From assembly GCF_011602485.2 (NCBI RefSeq), contig NZ_CP050022.2:4174001-4238000 (forward strand): DNA of 64,000 nt. Reading direction: 5' to 3'. The notes beneath the pieces are model-generated. The model was not told the DNA's origin. It ran no database searches and saw only the letters and a program-made list of their open reading frames with translations. A program made the translations under genes and the position numbers. Position 1 is the first letter of the stretch, and the number at the start of each line of letters is the position of its first letter. This document shows positions 33,328-41,715 of this stretch, in pieces. The DNA is from Bradyrhizobium sp. 1(2017). Its GTDB lineage: Bacteria > Pseudomonadota > Alphaproteobacteria > Rhizobiales > Xanthobacteraceae.

Positions 33328-34188
33328 CTATTGCAGGGTCGGATCGAGCCGGTCGCGCAGCCAATCGCCGATCACGGAGACGGCCAGCGTGGTGACCACG
33401 ATGGTGGTGGCGGGCGCGAGCATGATCCAGGGCGCCCGGGTCAAATATTCCCGGCCGTAGCCGACCATGTTGCCGAGGCTGGTCATCGGCGGTTGCACGC
33501 CGAGGCCAAGGAAGGACAGGCCGGATTCCATCAGGATCACCTCCGGGAACACCAGCGTGGTCGAGACGATCAGGGTCGAGGCGATGTTGGGCAGGATGTG
33601 CCGGAGGTAGATCCGCGACGGCGTTGCACCCAACTGGCGGACGGCGGCGGCATAGCCTTGCGCGTTGGCCGAGATCGCAAGGCCGCGCGCGATGCGGGCA
33701 TAGCGCTCCCAGCCGAACAGGCCCATCAGGCCGATCAGCAGCGGCAGCGAATTGCCGAAGAAGGCGAGCACAGCCAGCGCCATGATCAGGAAGGGCATGC
33801 TGGCCTGGAAATCGGTCAGCATCAACACGAGCTGCTCGACCGCCCCGCGGAAATGCGCGGCGAGGAAGCCGAGCGTGGTGCCGACGATGGCCGAGATTGC
33901 GGTGGCGCCGAACGCGATCAGCAGCGAGATGCGGATCGAGACCAGAAGGCGCGACAGCACGTCGCGGCCGAGTTCGTCGGTGCCGAGCCAGTGCGCGGCA
34001 TTGCCGGGCGCGGCCAGCCGGTTGCGCAGATCGAGCTGGGTGAAACCGTAAGGCGCGATCTTCTCGGCGAAGGCGGCGACCACCAGCATCGCGACGATCC
34101 AGGTGATCGCCAGCACGACCGAGACCGGGATCGCCGGCAGACTGACGCGCCTGCGGACGGCGCCGTCTTTCAGCGTCGCGTCGGTCAT
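33328..34188 (-). CDS. Peptide-type ABC transporter permease (DppC-like)
   Basis: The product has 286 residues. Met 34188 overlaps the stop of the upstream permease (ATGA). About six hydrophobic segments are present, preceded by LGTDELGRDVLSRLLVSIRI, the conserved DppC/OppC entry to the membrane domain. The EAA loop is visible as AAAVRQLGATPSRIYLRHIL PN (Q-x-x-G at its centre). It forms the channel together with the DppB-like partner and is last in a six-gene minus-strand operon. Confidence 0.9.
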   Translation of the reverse strand: MTDATLKDGAVRRRVSLPAIPVSVVLAITWIVAMLVVAAFAEKIAPYGFTQLDLRNRLAAPGNAAHWLGTDELGRDVLSRLLVSIRISLLIAFGATAISAIVGTTLGFLAAHFRGAVEQLVLMLTDFQASMPFLIMALAVLAFFGNSLPLLIGLMGLFGWERYARIARGLAISANAQGYAAAVRQLGATPSRIYLRHILPNIASTLIVSTTLVFPEVILMESGLSFLGLGVQPPMTSLGNMVGYGREYLTRAPWIMLAPATTIVVTTLAVSVIGDWLRDRLDPTLQ

Positions 34189-35114
34189 GCGTGCGCTCCT
34201 TTGGCGCGCAGCCGCGGATCGAGGAAGCCGTAGAGGAAGTCGACGATCAAATTGGACGTCACCATGGTCATCGCGACCAGCAGCAGGATGCATTGCACGA
34301 CGGCGAGATCGCGGTTGGCGACGGCGACGACGAGCAGACGCCCTACTCCCGGCCAGGCAAACACGCTCTCGACCACCACAGCGCCGGCGATCAGCGTCCC
34401 CACCATGAAGCCGAGGATGGTCACGGTCGGGATCGCCGCATTCGGCAGCGCATGCGACGTCACCACCTTGCGCCAGGGCACGCCCTTGGCCGAGGCAGTG
34501 CGGATATAGGGCTGGCCCAGCACCTCCAGCATCGCGCTGCGGGTGAAGCGCGCCAGCACTGCCGCGCCGCCGAGGCTCAGCGTCGCAATGGGAAGGATGG
34601 CGTGGCGCCAGCTGTCCTGCCCGCCCGAGGGAAGCCAGCCGAGTTGCACGGCGAAGACGAGGACCAGCAGGAGCGCGAGCACGAAGCTCGGCACGGTGAA
34701 GCCGGCGACCGCGGTCATCATCACAGCGCGGTCGATTCCCGAGCCCCGATGCAGCGCGGCGTAGACACCGGCGGGAATCCCGAGCGCCACCTTGAAGAAG
34801 AAGGCCGGCAAGGTCAGCGCCAATGTCGCGGGAATGCGCTCGAGCACCAGCTCGATCGCGGGCCGGCCGTCGCGCATGGAGCGGCCGAGCTCTCCTTTGG
34901 CGATGGCGCCGAAATAGTCGAAATATTGAGCCCAGATCGGATCATCGAGGCCCCACGCCTTGCGGAATGCCGCGAGCACCTCCGGCGGCGCCTCCGGTCC
35001 CAGGATCATCAGCGCGGGATCGCCCGAGAGCCGCAGCACGATGAAGGCGAAGGTCACGACGAGCACGATCGTGAGCGCCGCGCGTCCGATCCGAATGGCG
35101 AAATAGCGTCCCAT
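34185..35114 (-). CDS. Peptide-type ABC transporter permease (DppB-like)
   Basis: The product has 309 residues. It begins MGRYFAIRIGRAALTIVLVV and shows the DppB pattern: FAFIVLRLSGDPALMILGPE, then ELGRSMRDGRPAIELVLERI and the EAA loop YIRTASAKGVPWRKVVTSHA. About six transmembrane helices. Its start overlaps the preceding ATPase stop by one base (TGATG) and its stop overlaps the DppC-like start. Confidence 0.9.
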   Translation of the reverse strand: MGRYFAIRIGRAALTIVLVVTFAFIVLRLSGDPALMILGPEAPPEVLAAFRKAWGLDDPIWAQYFDYFGAIAKGELGRSMRDGRPAIELVLERIPATLALTLPAFFFKVALGIPAGVYAALHRGSGIDRAVMMTAVAGFTVPSFVLALLLVLVFAVQLGWLPSGGQDSWRHAILPIATLSLGGAAVLARFTRSAMLEVLGQPYIRTASAKGVPWRKVVTSHALPNAAIPTVTILGFMVGTLIAGAVVVESVFAWPGVGRLLVVAVANRDLAVVQCILLLVAMTMVTSNLIVDFLYGFLDPRLRAKGAHA

Positions 35115-36100
35115 CAGGCCGCATCCCGCGTCTCGGCGCCAGTGACGAGATGGCAGGCGACCTGCCGGTTGCCGCCGACGGCCGCGAGCGCCGGCACCTC
35201 GCTCTTGCAGCGTGCGACGGCGCGCGGGCAGCGCGGGTGGAAGGCGCAGCCTTGCGGGCGCGCAGCCGGGTTCGGTGGATCGCCCGCCAGCACGATCCGG
35301 CCGGCGCTGCGGCGGCCCGGTGCCGGCGAGGCCGAGACCAACGCCTGGGTGTAGGGATGCTCGGGCCGCGCGAACAGATCGTCAGCGCTGCCGATCTCGA
35401 CGATGCGGCCGAGATACATCACGGCGACGATCGTGCTGATCTGCCTGACAACGCGCAGATCGTGGCTGATGAACAGCAGCGTCAGCGACAGCTGCGCCTG
35501 AAGATCGCACAGCAGGTTCACGACCTGCGCCTGGATCGAGACGTCGAGCGCACTGACCGGCTCGTCGCAGACCAGGAAATCGGGTTTCGTGGCAAGCGCC
35601 CGCGCCAGCACGATACGCTGGCGCTGCCCGCCGGAGAGCGCGCCCGGATAGCGCGCACCATGCGCCGGCGTCAGCTCGACGGCGCGCAGCAGTTCGCGGA
35701 CGCGGTCCTCGCGCTCGGCGGGCGTGCCGAGGCCGTGAATGTCCAGGGGCTCGCGGATCTGGGCGGCGACCGGCAGCCGCCGATCCAGCGCGCCCAGCGG
35801 ATCCTGGAAGATCATCTGCATGCGCGCGCGCTGTGCACGCCAGGCGGACGTTCCGGGTGACGCCATCGGCTTGCCGTCGAACCTCACCTCGCCGTTGTCG
35901 GGCGGCTCGAGGCCCAGCACGATGCGGCCTGTCGTGGATTTACCCGAGCCGGACTCGCCGACGAGGCCGAGCGTCTCGCCCCTGGCAATCGTCAGCGACA
36001 CGCCGTCGACGGCGTGAACGGCCGTCGCGCGGCCGAACATTCCGGAGCGCATTGCATAGCTGCGCGAGATCGCGGACACCTCGACGAGCGGCACGCTCAT
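35114..36100 (-). CDS. Peptide-type ABC transporter ATPase (DppF-like)
   Basis: The product has 328 residues: Walker [10 protein letters not shown], signature LSGGQRQR, Walker B FLVCDEPVSALD, switch His in FISHDL. The C-terminal oligopeptide-transporter extension carries CAFHPRCPRAVARC, Cys residues that can bind an iron-sulfur cluster in some relatives. It overlaps both neighbours by 1-4 bp. It powers peptide import or export with the DppD-like partner. Confidence 0.9.
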   Translation of the reverse strand: MSVPLVEVSAISRSYAMRSGMFGRATAVHAVDGVSLTIARGETLGLVGESGSGKSTTGRIVLGLEPPDNGEVRFDGKPMASPGTSAWRAQRARMQMIFQDPLGALDRRLPVAAQIREPLDIHGLGTPAEREDRVRELLRAVELTPAHGARYPGALSGGQRQRIVLARALATKPDFLVCDEPVSALDVSIQAQVVNLLCDLQAQLSLTLLFISHDLRVVRQISTIVAVMYLGRIVEIGSADDLFARPEHPYTQALVSASPAPGRRSAGRIVLAGDPPNPAARPQGCAFHPRCPRAVARCKSEVPALAAVGGNRQVACHLVTGAETRDAA

Positions 36101-37080
36101 TCGGCGGCGATCCCGAGCAGCGCGCGGCGCGAGGCCTCGGCGCGGATGCAGGCGACATTGCGGTCATTTGCGATCGGCACCAGGCTCGGCGCGGCAAGGC
36201 CGCACGGCTCGGCCGCCAGCGTGCAGCGCGGCGCGAAGGCGCAACCAGCCGGCATGTGCGCCGGGTCGGGCACGGTGCCGGGAATGGCCGTCAGACGCCG
36301 ACGAGGTCCATCGAGCGGCGGCAGCGCGCCGATCAAGCCTTGCGCATAGGGGTGGACGGGATCGGCGAAGAGCTGGTTGCTGGGCGCCTCCTCGACGATG
36401 CGGCCGGCGTACATCACCGCGACGCGGTCGCAGTTCTCAGCGACGACGCCGAGATCGTGGCTGATGAGGACCATCGCCATGTGCATCTCGCGCCGGACCG
36501 TGGAGAGCAGCTCCAGGATCTGCGCCTGGATGGTGGCATCGAGCGCGGTGGTCGGCTCGTCCGCGACCAGCAGGTCGGGATTTCCGGCGAGCGCCATCGC
36601 GATCATGATGCGCTGGACCTGGCCGCCGGAGAATTCGTGCGGATAGGCGGACAGCCGACGCGCCGCGTCGGGAATGCCGACGAGATCGAGCAGCCGCCGC
36701 GCTTCCGCCTTCACCGCTTCGCCGGAGAGGTCGCGGTGCAGCGCCAGCGCCTCGCAAAGCTGCCTGCGGATGGTCAGCACCGGATTGAGCGCACTCGCGG
36801 GATCCTGGAAAATCATGGCGACGCGCCCGCCCCGCACTTGATCTAGCTCGGCGGCAGGCGCGCCAAGGATCTCACGGCCGTCGAGCAGCACGGAGCCCGT
36901 GACCTGCGCGTGGCGCGGCAGGAGACCGAGGGCGGCAAGCCACGTCACCGACTTGCCGGAGCCGGACTCGCCGACGAGGCCAAGGGCCTCGCCCTTGTGC
37001 AAGCTGACGTCGACGCCGCGCAGGACCGGCACGCCGTTGAAGACGACGCGCAAGTTTCGGATGCTGACCAGCGTCGGCAT
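36097..37080 (-). CDS. Peptide-type ABC transporter ATPase (DppD-like)
   Basis: The product has 327 residues: Walker [10 protein letters not shown], signature FSGGQVQR (Phe for the usual Leu), Walker [13 protein letters not shown] and switch His in LISHDLG. The C-terminal extension has [14 protein letters not shown]. It pairs with the DppF-like ATPase, with a 4-bp overlap between the genes. Confidence 0.9.
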   Translation of the reverse strand: MPTLVSIRNLRVVFNGVPVLRGVDVSLHKGEALGLVGESGSGKSVTWLAALGLLPRHAQVTGSVLLDGREILGAPAAELDQVRGGRVAMIFQDPASALNPVLTIRRQLCEALALHRDLSGEAVKAEARRLLDLVGIPDAARRLSAYPHEFSGGQVQRIMIAMALAGNPDLLVADEPTTALDATIQAQILELLSTVRREMHMAMVLISHDLGVVAENCDRVAVMYAGRIVEEAPSNQLFADPVHPYAQGLIGALPPLDGPRRRLTAIPGTVPDPAHMPAGCAFAPRCTLAAEPCGLAAPSLVPIANDRNVACIRAEASRRALLGIAAE

Positions 37081-37083
37081 CGC

Positions 37084-38721
37084 CTACGCCTCGAAATTGC
37101 CGGCGCGGAAATCCATCGCGAAGGCGGGAGCTGCCTTCCATTTGATCGATTTCGGCTTGGCCGTGAAGGTCGCGTTCTGGTGCAGCACCGTATAAGCGGG
37201 GTCCTCACGCTCGGCGATCTCCAGCATGCGGCGGAACGCCTTCTTGCGCGCGGCGCGGTCGGTCGAGGTCTCCAGGAACTCCGAGAGCTTGTTCAGCTCG
37301 ACATTGGTCCATTCGCCGATCTGTTGCTGCTGGCCGTTCGGCCCGTGCTGGGCGACCAGCGACGACACCGGATCGTTGAACGCAGCCGAGTTCGACCAGT
37401 CGCGCACCGCGCGCGTGGGCGCGCGCTCCTTGATCTGCGACCAGTTCTCCTTGGTCTCGATCTGGACGTTGAGGCCGACCGACTTCCACATCTCGACCAG
37501 CACCTGCGCGGTCGCGACCTGGTTGGTGTAGTAATTGTTGAGCAGCCGGTACGGGATCGGGTCGCCCTTGTAGCCCGCCTGCTTCAACAGATCCTGCGCG
37601 AGCTTGGGATCGTAAGCCGGCACGCTCCAGTCGGCGTTGAACATGTCGCCGTAGAATTCCCATTGCAGGCCCTTCGGCACGCGGGTGCGGCCGGCCCACA
37701 GGCTGTCGACGATCGCCTGGCGGTCGATCGCGTGGGTAAAGGCGCGCCGGACGAGCGGGTTGGCGAGCTGGGCGTGGTTCTTGTCGAACACCGTCAGGCG
37801 GTGATTGAGGATGGTGCCGCCCTGCACTTCGAACGCCGCGTTCTTCTCGATGCCGGCGATCTGGTCCGGCGGGATGTCGCAGGCGAACTGGTATTCGCCA
37901 GACAACAGGCCGTTGATGCGGCTCGCGACTTCAGGCACTTCCAGGAAGCGGATGCGCTTGAGCGGTGGCCGGCCGCCCCAATATTCGTCATGGGCTTCCA
38001 GCGTCAGCGAGACATCGGGCTTGAGCTCGACGACCCTGTAGGGACCGGTGGTGACCGGCTTGCGCGCCCAGTCGAGGTAGCTCGCGGATTCTTCCCAGGC
38101 GCGGCGGTTCGTGATGTCGGAGCCGTAGCGCGACAGCCGGCCCTCGATCGTCACGTCGGGCGTCGCGTTGTAGAAGCGCACCGTGTACTTGTCGACGGCA
38201 TCGACGCGCACGAGGTCCGGCCATATGCGGCGAGCGACCGCGGGAACATCCGGCGGCAGCTCCTTGCCGGGGCGCGGCGTCGGGATCTTCTCGAAGGCCT
38301 GGATGGTGGAGCGGCTCTTTGCCTCGGTCTCGCCGAACATGCGCTCACGGCTGAAGGTGAAGACGACGTCTTCGGCGGTCAGCTCGTCACCGTTGTGGAA
38401 TTTGACGCCCTGGCGCAGCTTCACCTCGACGGTCTGGTCGTCAATGCGGCGCCATTCGGTGGCAAGTCCCGGCACGGCTTCGAGATTGCCGCGCCAGTTC
38501 TTGGAGATCAGGCCTTCCCAAATCGAGGAGAAGAACACGCGCTCGCCGACATTGGACTGCTCGCGCAGCACGTCGAGCACGTTGGCATTCGTCACCTTCT
38601 GCACGGCGATCGTCACCGACGGGCGATTGTCGGCCTGCCCAATCGCAAAGCGCGGCAGGAGAAGCGTGCCTGCGGCAGCGCCGCCGGATTTCAGGATGGT
38701 GCGACGGGTGAGCTTGCTCAT
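37084..38721 (-). CDS. Peptide-type ABC transporter substrate-binding protein
   Basis: The product has 545 residues of the family 5 solute-binding type (DppA/OppA). The start MSKLTRRTILKSGGAAAGTL has a twin-arginine signal, so it is probably exported folded. Conserved family segments are LRQGVKFHNGDELTAEDVVF and RRAFTHAIDRQAIVDSLWAG. The ligand could be a peptide, nickel-chelate, opine or sugar acid; the family does not tell. It lies only 3 bp upstream of the DppD-like gene. Confidence 0.9.
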   Translation of the reverse strand: MSKLTRRTILKSGGAAAGTLLLPRFAIGQADNRPSVTIAVQKVTNANVLDVLREQSNVGERVFFSSIWEGLISKNWRGNLEAVPGLATEWRRIDDQTVEVKLRQGVKFHNGDELTAEDVVFTFSRERMFGETEAKSRSTIQAFEKIPTPRPGKELPPDVPAVARRIWPDLVRVDAVDKYTVRFYNATPDVTIEGRLSRYGSDITNRRAWEESASYLDWARKPVTTGPYRVVELKPDVSLTLEAHDEYWGGRPPLKRIRFLEVPEVASRINGLLSGEYQFACDIPPDQIAGIEKNAAFEVQGGTILNHRLTVFDKNHAQLANPLVRRAFTHAIDRQAIVDSLWAGRTRVPKGLQWEFYGDMFNADWSVPAYDPKLAQDLLKQAGYKGDPIPYRLLNNYYTNQVATAQVLVEMWKSVGLNVQIETKENWSQIKERAPTRAVRDWSNSAAFNDPVSSLVAQHGPNGQQQQIGEWTNVELNKLSEFLETSTDRAARKKAFRRMLEIAEREDPAYTVLHQNATFTAKPKSIKWKAAPAFAMDFRAGNFEA

Positions 38722-38751
38722 GAGTGTGACCCCTGCCCTTTGTGATGTCGT

Positions 38752-39567
38752 TTATTCGGCCAGACCAAGCGCGGCGAGATGGGCAGCGCCGGCGCGGACG
38801 TCGTCGTGGTTGCGGAGCTCGAGGATCAGCCGCGGGTTGGAATTCAGCCGGCCAAGGGCGCGGAACACGGCAACCCACGGAATGTTGCCTTCGCCCGGCG
38901 CCCAGTGCCGGTCGGCAAAGCCATCAGTGTCCTGGAGGTGCACATGCGTCAGCATGTCTCCGGCGGTCTCGACGTAATAGTCGACCGGCGGCGCGCCGGT
39001 GGAGATGTGGGCATAGTTGGCGTGCCCGGTGTCGAGTGAGACGCGGACCTTGCTGCTTTCGAGCGCCTTGGCGAGGCGCACGCGGTCGCGTGGATCCTTG
39101 TCTTCGATATTCTCGATAACGACCTCGCAGCCGATGGTTTCGGCGCGCGCAATCACTTCGGCGAGCGTCGCCTTGACGCGTTCGACCAGATTGCCGCGGT
39201 TGTCGGGATAGAGATCGAGATTGTTGTGATCCCAGGTCGTGAACGGCGAATGGATCACCATCTGCGTCGCGCCGAGGAACTCGGCGGCGTCCAGCCCCTG
39301 GAGCAGGCGCTTGGTCACAGCCTGGCGGATCATCGGATCGTGGCTGTCGATCTTGAAGCCCCAGAACGGGCCGTGAATGCCGAGCCGGCCGGTGTGGCCT
39401 GCGAGCATCTGCTTGATGTCGGTCGCCGTGCTGTGCCAGTCGCTATCGAGCAGATCGGCGCGGAAGAAATCCTGGATCTCGAGATCGCGCTGTCGTTCCA
39501 GAAGCCAGTCGCGATGCGCAGGGATCGATTTGATGGACAATGCGGCGCCTAACACCGGCTTCGACAT
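38752..39567 (-). CDS. TIM-barrel sugar isomerase/epimerase-like protein
   Basis: The product has 271 residues of the xylose-isomerase-like AP endonuclease 2 fold. Metal-ligand positions are visible as IHGPF, MVIHSPF, VVIENIED (Glu), VSLDTGHANY (Asp and His), VHLQDTDG and ILELR (Glu). It is first in the transporter operon, so it probably acts on the imported compound or a derivative, which argues for a carbohydrate-like or phosphorylated substrate. Substrate unknown. Confidence 0.8.
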   Translation of the reverse strand: MSKPVLGAALSIKSIPAHRDWLLERQRDLEIQDFFRADLLDSDWHSTATDIKQMLAGHTGRLGIHGPFWGFKIDSHDPMIRQAVTKRLLQGLDAAEFLGATQMVIHSPFTTWDHNNLDLYPDNRGNLVERVKATLAEVIARAETIGCEVVIENIEDKDPRDRVRLAKALESSKVRVSLDTGHANYAHISTGAPPVDYYVETAGDMLTHVHLQDTDGFADRHWAPGEGNIPWVAVFRALGRLNSNPRLILELRNHDDVRAGAAHLAALGLAE

Positions 39568-39900
39568 GGCGTACTCCTTGGCCGTCAGCGATGACGGGAG
39601 CAGCGCTAGACCAGTTCAATGACAGGCCGGTGAAATGCAGGTCGCGAGGTGACGGGAGATGTGGACATCTCGCGGGATCTCGCTTGCGGACCCGGCGACG
39701 ACGCGCGCAACCGATGCCGAACGGACACAGGGCAAGCGGTATTCATGTCCGTAGTGATCCGGAATGGAATGCTTACCAAGCTTCGCGTACATCGCGGGAC
39801 ATCGATCGGCGGCCACTTCCACGGGCATCACCCTCTGATCGCGCTACATGGGGTTGGGGGACCACATGGGGCGGGGGATTGAAGGCTGGGGCAAGGTGAC
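39568..39900. other. Intergenic stretch, no supported gene
   Basis: Short frames occur on both strands (39616-39831 minus, 39649-39882 plus), but none has a good ribosome binding site or recognisable product. The stretch ends at a pair of strong hairpins, so a non-coding transcript is possible. Confidence 0.4.
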
Positions 39901-39945
39901 GAGGTCCGGACTCCTAGGCACTCCGGACCTCGAAACTTTTTAGAT
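39901..39945 (+). terminator. Plus-strand terminator without an obvious gene
   Basis: GAGGTCCGGA (39901-39910) and TCCGGACCTC (39922-39931) form a 10-bp perfect stem followed by GAAACTTTTT. The orientation requires a plus-strand transcript ending here. Confidence 0.55.
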
Positions 39946-39954
39946 TGAACGCAG

Positions 39955-39992
39955 CAACGCGCCGTCCGGATGGGCATCCGGGCGGCGCGTTG
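39955..39992 (-). terminator. Long hairpin ending the DUF1236 gene
   Basis: CAACGCGCCG (39955-39964) pairs with CGGCGCGTTG (39983-39992). After a T-G pair the stem continues CCGGATG with CATCCGG. It lies 18 bp beyond the stop at 40010. Confidence 0.6.
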
Positions 39993-40009
39993 TCGTTTCG
40001 GCGTCGTCT

Positions 40010-41206
40010 TTAGCGCGTCTGCGGCTCGAGCGTCACCGTGCAATCGCCCTGCCCTTGCGTCGCGACGACGATGTTGCCCGTGGCAGCGCCGAGGGCGATC
40101 GGCGCGGACGAGCCGCCGCCGGGCATCTGGACAGTCACGCTCAGGGAATCGGTGCGCGCGGTCGAGCCAACGGTTGAGGGTTCCGCCTGGGCCACGTTGC
40201 CCGAGGCGTCACGCCGCATGACCTGGCAGTTCACGGTGCTGGCCCCAGTGGCCGCCATGCTCGACGAGGCGCTGCCTCCCATTTGTGCACGGGCCCGCGA
40301 CGGATCGCGCGGCACCTGGCTGACGATGCGATGCGAGCGCGGCTCCACAATAATGACCTCGTCCTCCATCGCGAAATATTCGTAGTCGCGATAGGCGGGC
40401 TCGATCGCGACGATCTCGGGCGGAAGCCTATGGAGACGCACGCGCGAGGGAATCGTCTCGCCGACCCGGATCGAGATGTTCAGGTTGCGCTCCGGTTGCG
40501 CCAGCCGCGCGCGGCTCACCGTTTCGGAGATCCGCACCTGCCTCTCGCTCGTCACCTGGGCTTGCTGATTGACCTGCGTGTTGGCCTGATTGGTCTGCGT
40601 GCCAGAGGTGCCGGGCGCGGTCTGCGCATTGTTGGTCGGAGCCGTCCGGTTCGTGTCGGTCGCGGTGGCCGGCCGGTTGTTCTGTTGCGCCGGCGGCTGC
40701 TGCTCGGCCGCATTGCGCGGCGGCTGGGCCTGGTTGCGCTCGTTCTGCTGGCCCGTCCTGGACTTCTCGGACTCGGCCGTTGATTTCTGCGGCGCGGACT
40801 TGTCCTGCTTCGTCTCCGCGCTGCTCTTGCTGTCGCGGTCCGGCTTCGCGCTCTCCGCCTCACGATTGCGATCGCGCGAAGGCTCGCGCGATTCTTGTGC
40901 CTGATCCTTCGCCTTCGGCTGGTTGCGCTCGACAGAGCCGGCCGGCTGGCGCTTGTCATCGCTCGCCTCCTGCCTGGCAGCGCCACCCCTGTCCTCGCGG
41001 CCCGCACCCTGCAGTCGCTCCTGGGCACCTTGCGCACGCTCTTGAACGCGTTCCTGGGCGCCGCCGCGCTGCGGCGCTGCGCCCTTCGCCGGTTCCTCGG
41101 TCCGTCTTGGTTCCTCCCTACGCTCGCCGGGTGCCTGCGCGTAGGCTAAGCCGGAAGCAAGTAACAGTCCGATAGCCGCAGTCGATAACATCAAGTGCTT
41201 GCGCAT
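40010..41206 (-). CDS. Secreted DUF1236 protein with long Gln/Arg-rich linker
   Basis: The product has 398 residues. Met 41206 follows GAGGAGAGGG; six extra upstream codons are less likely. The signal peptide MRKHLMLSTAAIGLLLASGL ends at AYA/Q. A long low-complexity region (about 30-215: Glu, Arg, Gln, Asn, Lys) follows, then the DUF1236 module: SIRVGETIPSRVRLHRLPPE and EYFAMEDEVIIVEPRSHRIV. A Ser/Thr/Gly-rich tail contains two Cys. It is probably a periplasmic or surface protein. An EcfG-type promoter upstream suggests induction by general stress. Confidence 0.8.
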   Translation of the reverse strand: MRKHLMLSTAAIGLLLASGLAYAQAPGERREEPRRTEEPAKGAAPQRGGAQERVQERAQGAQERLQGAGREDRGGAARQEASDDKRQPAGSVERNQPKAKDQAQESREPSRDRNREAESAKPDRDSKSSAETKQDKSAPQKSTAESEKSRTGQQNERNQAQPPRNAAEQQPPAQQNNRPATATDTNRTAPTNNAQTAPGTSGTQTNQANTQVNQQAQVTSERQVRISETVSRARLAQPERNLNISIRVGETIPSRVRLHRLPPEIVAIEPAYRDYEYFAMEDEVIIVEPRSHRIVSQVPRDPSRARAQMGGSASSSMAATGASTVNCQVMRRDASGNVAQAEPSTVGSTARTDSLSVTVQMPGGGSSAPIALGAATGNIVVATQGQGDCTVTLEPQTR

Positions 41207-41242
41207 GGTCCCTCTCCTCGACAATTCGCAACGACCGACGCG

Positions 41243-41267
41243 AACGTTCCGTCGCTGCGAAGGTTCC
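41243..41267 (-). promoter_or_regulatory. EcfG-type (general stress sigma) promoter
   Basis: Read on the minus strand: GGAAC (complement of 41263-41267), 16 bases, CGTT (complement of 41243-41246). This is the GGAAC-N16-CGTT pattern of alphaproteobacterial EcfG promoters. It ends 37 bp before the DUF1236 start. Confidence 0.65.
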
Positions 41268-41298
41268 TGAGGAGGAATGAGGGCCGATCACGCCGGGC

Positions 41299-41682
41299 TC
41301 ACATCGCGTTCTTGAGCGTGAGGCGGGCCGTGAATGTCACGGTGGTCTTGCCGACCAGGGCCATGCCTTCGATCTCGGCGCCGCCGGCGGAATAGTGGCC
41401 CGAGAAACCGCAGGTGACCTCCCGGCCGCCGAATGCGAGCGCTCTGCCGACGGCTTCGGTATGCTGATTGACGATCAAGTCGCCGCGCCACTTGCCGCTC
41501 CGGTACCTGTAGCTGCCGGTGTAATAGAAGAAGCTGTCGCCGCCCATGATGCGTCCGTCGCTGAGCACGACCACGCCTCTGGCGTGTCCGCGTTTGCCGT
41601 CGCGCATCTCGATGTCGAAAATGTAGAGGCCGTTGACGACCGTGGCCTCGTTACCCGCTTCTGCTCCATCCCCGGTCGACAT
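41299..41682 (-). CDS. GrlR-like small regulatory protein
   Basis: The product has 127 residues with all-beta character: VVNGLYIFDIEMRDGKRGHA, VLSDGRIMGGDSFFYYTGSY and FSGHYSAGGAEIEGMALVGK. The G-R-[IV]-x-GGDS-x-[FY]-YYTG-x-Y pattern is what rhizobial proteins annotated as GrlR-type (T3SS negative regulator fold) show. No type III genes are nearby, so the role here is open. Met 41682 is preferred to an upstream Met at 41715 that abuts nadE. Confidence 0.55.
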   Translation of the reverse strand: MSTGDGAEAGNEATVVNGLYIFDIEMRDGKRGHARGVVVLSDGRIMGGDSFFYYTGSYRYRSGKWRGDLIVNQHTEAVGRALAFGGREVTCGFSGHYSAGGAEIEGMALVGKTTVTFTARLTLKNAM

Positions 41683-41715
41683 CAGATAATCTCCCCATGT
41701 CGATCCGCCGCCCAA

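Noticed and set aside
36910..38745. 611-codon plus-strand frame opposite the binding-protein gene
   Set aside because: Antisense to a well-defined family 5 binding protein; no motif of its own.
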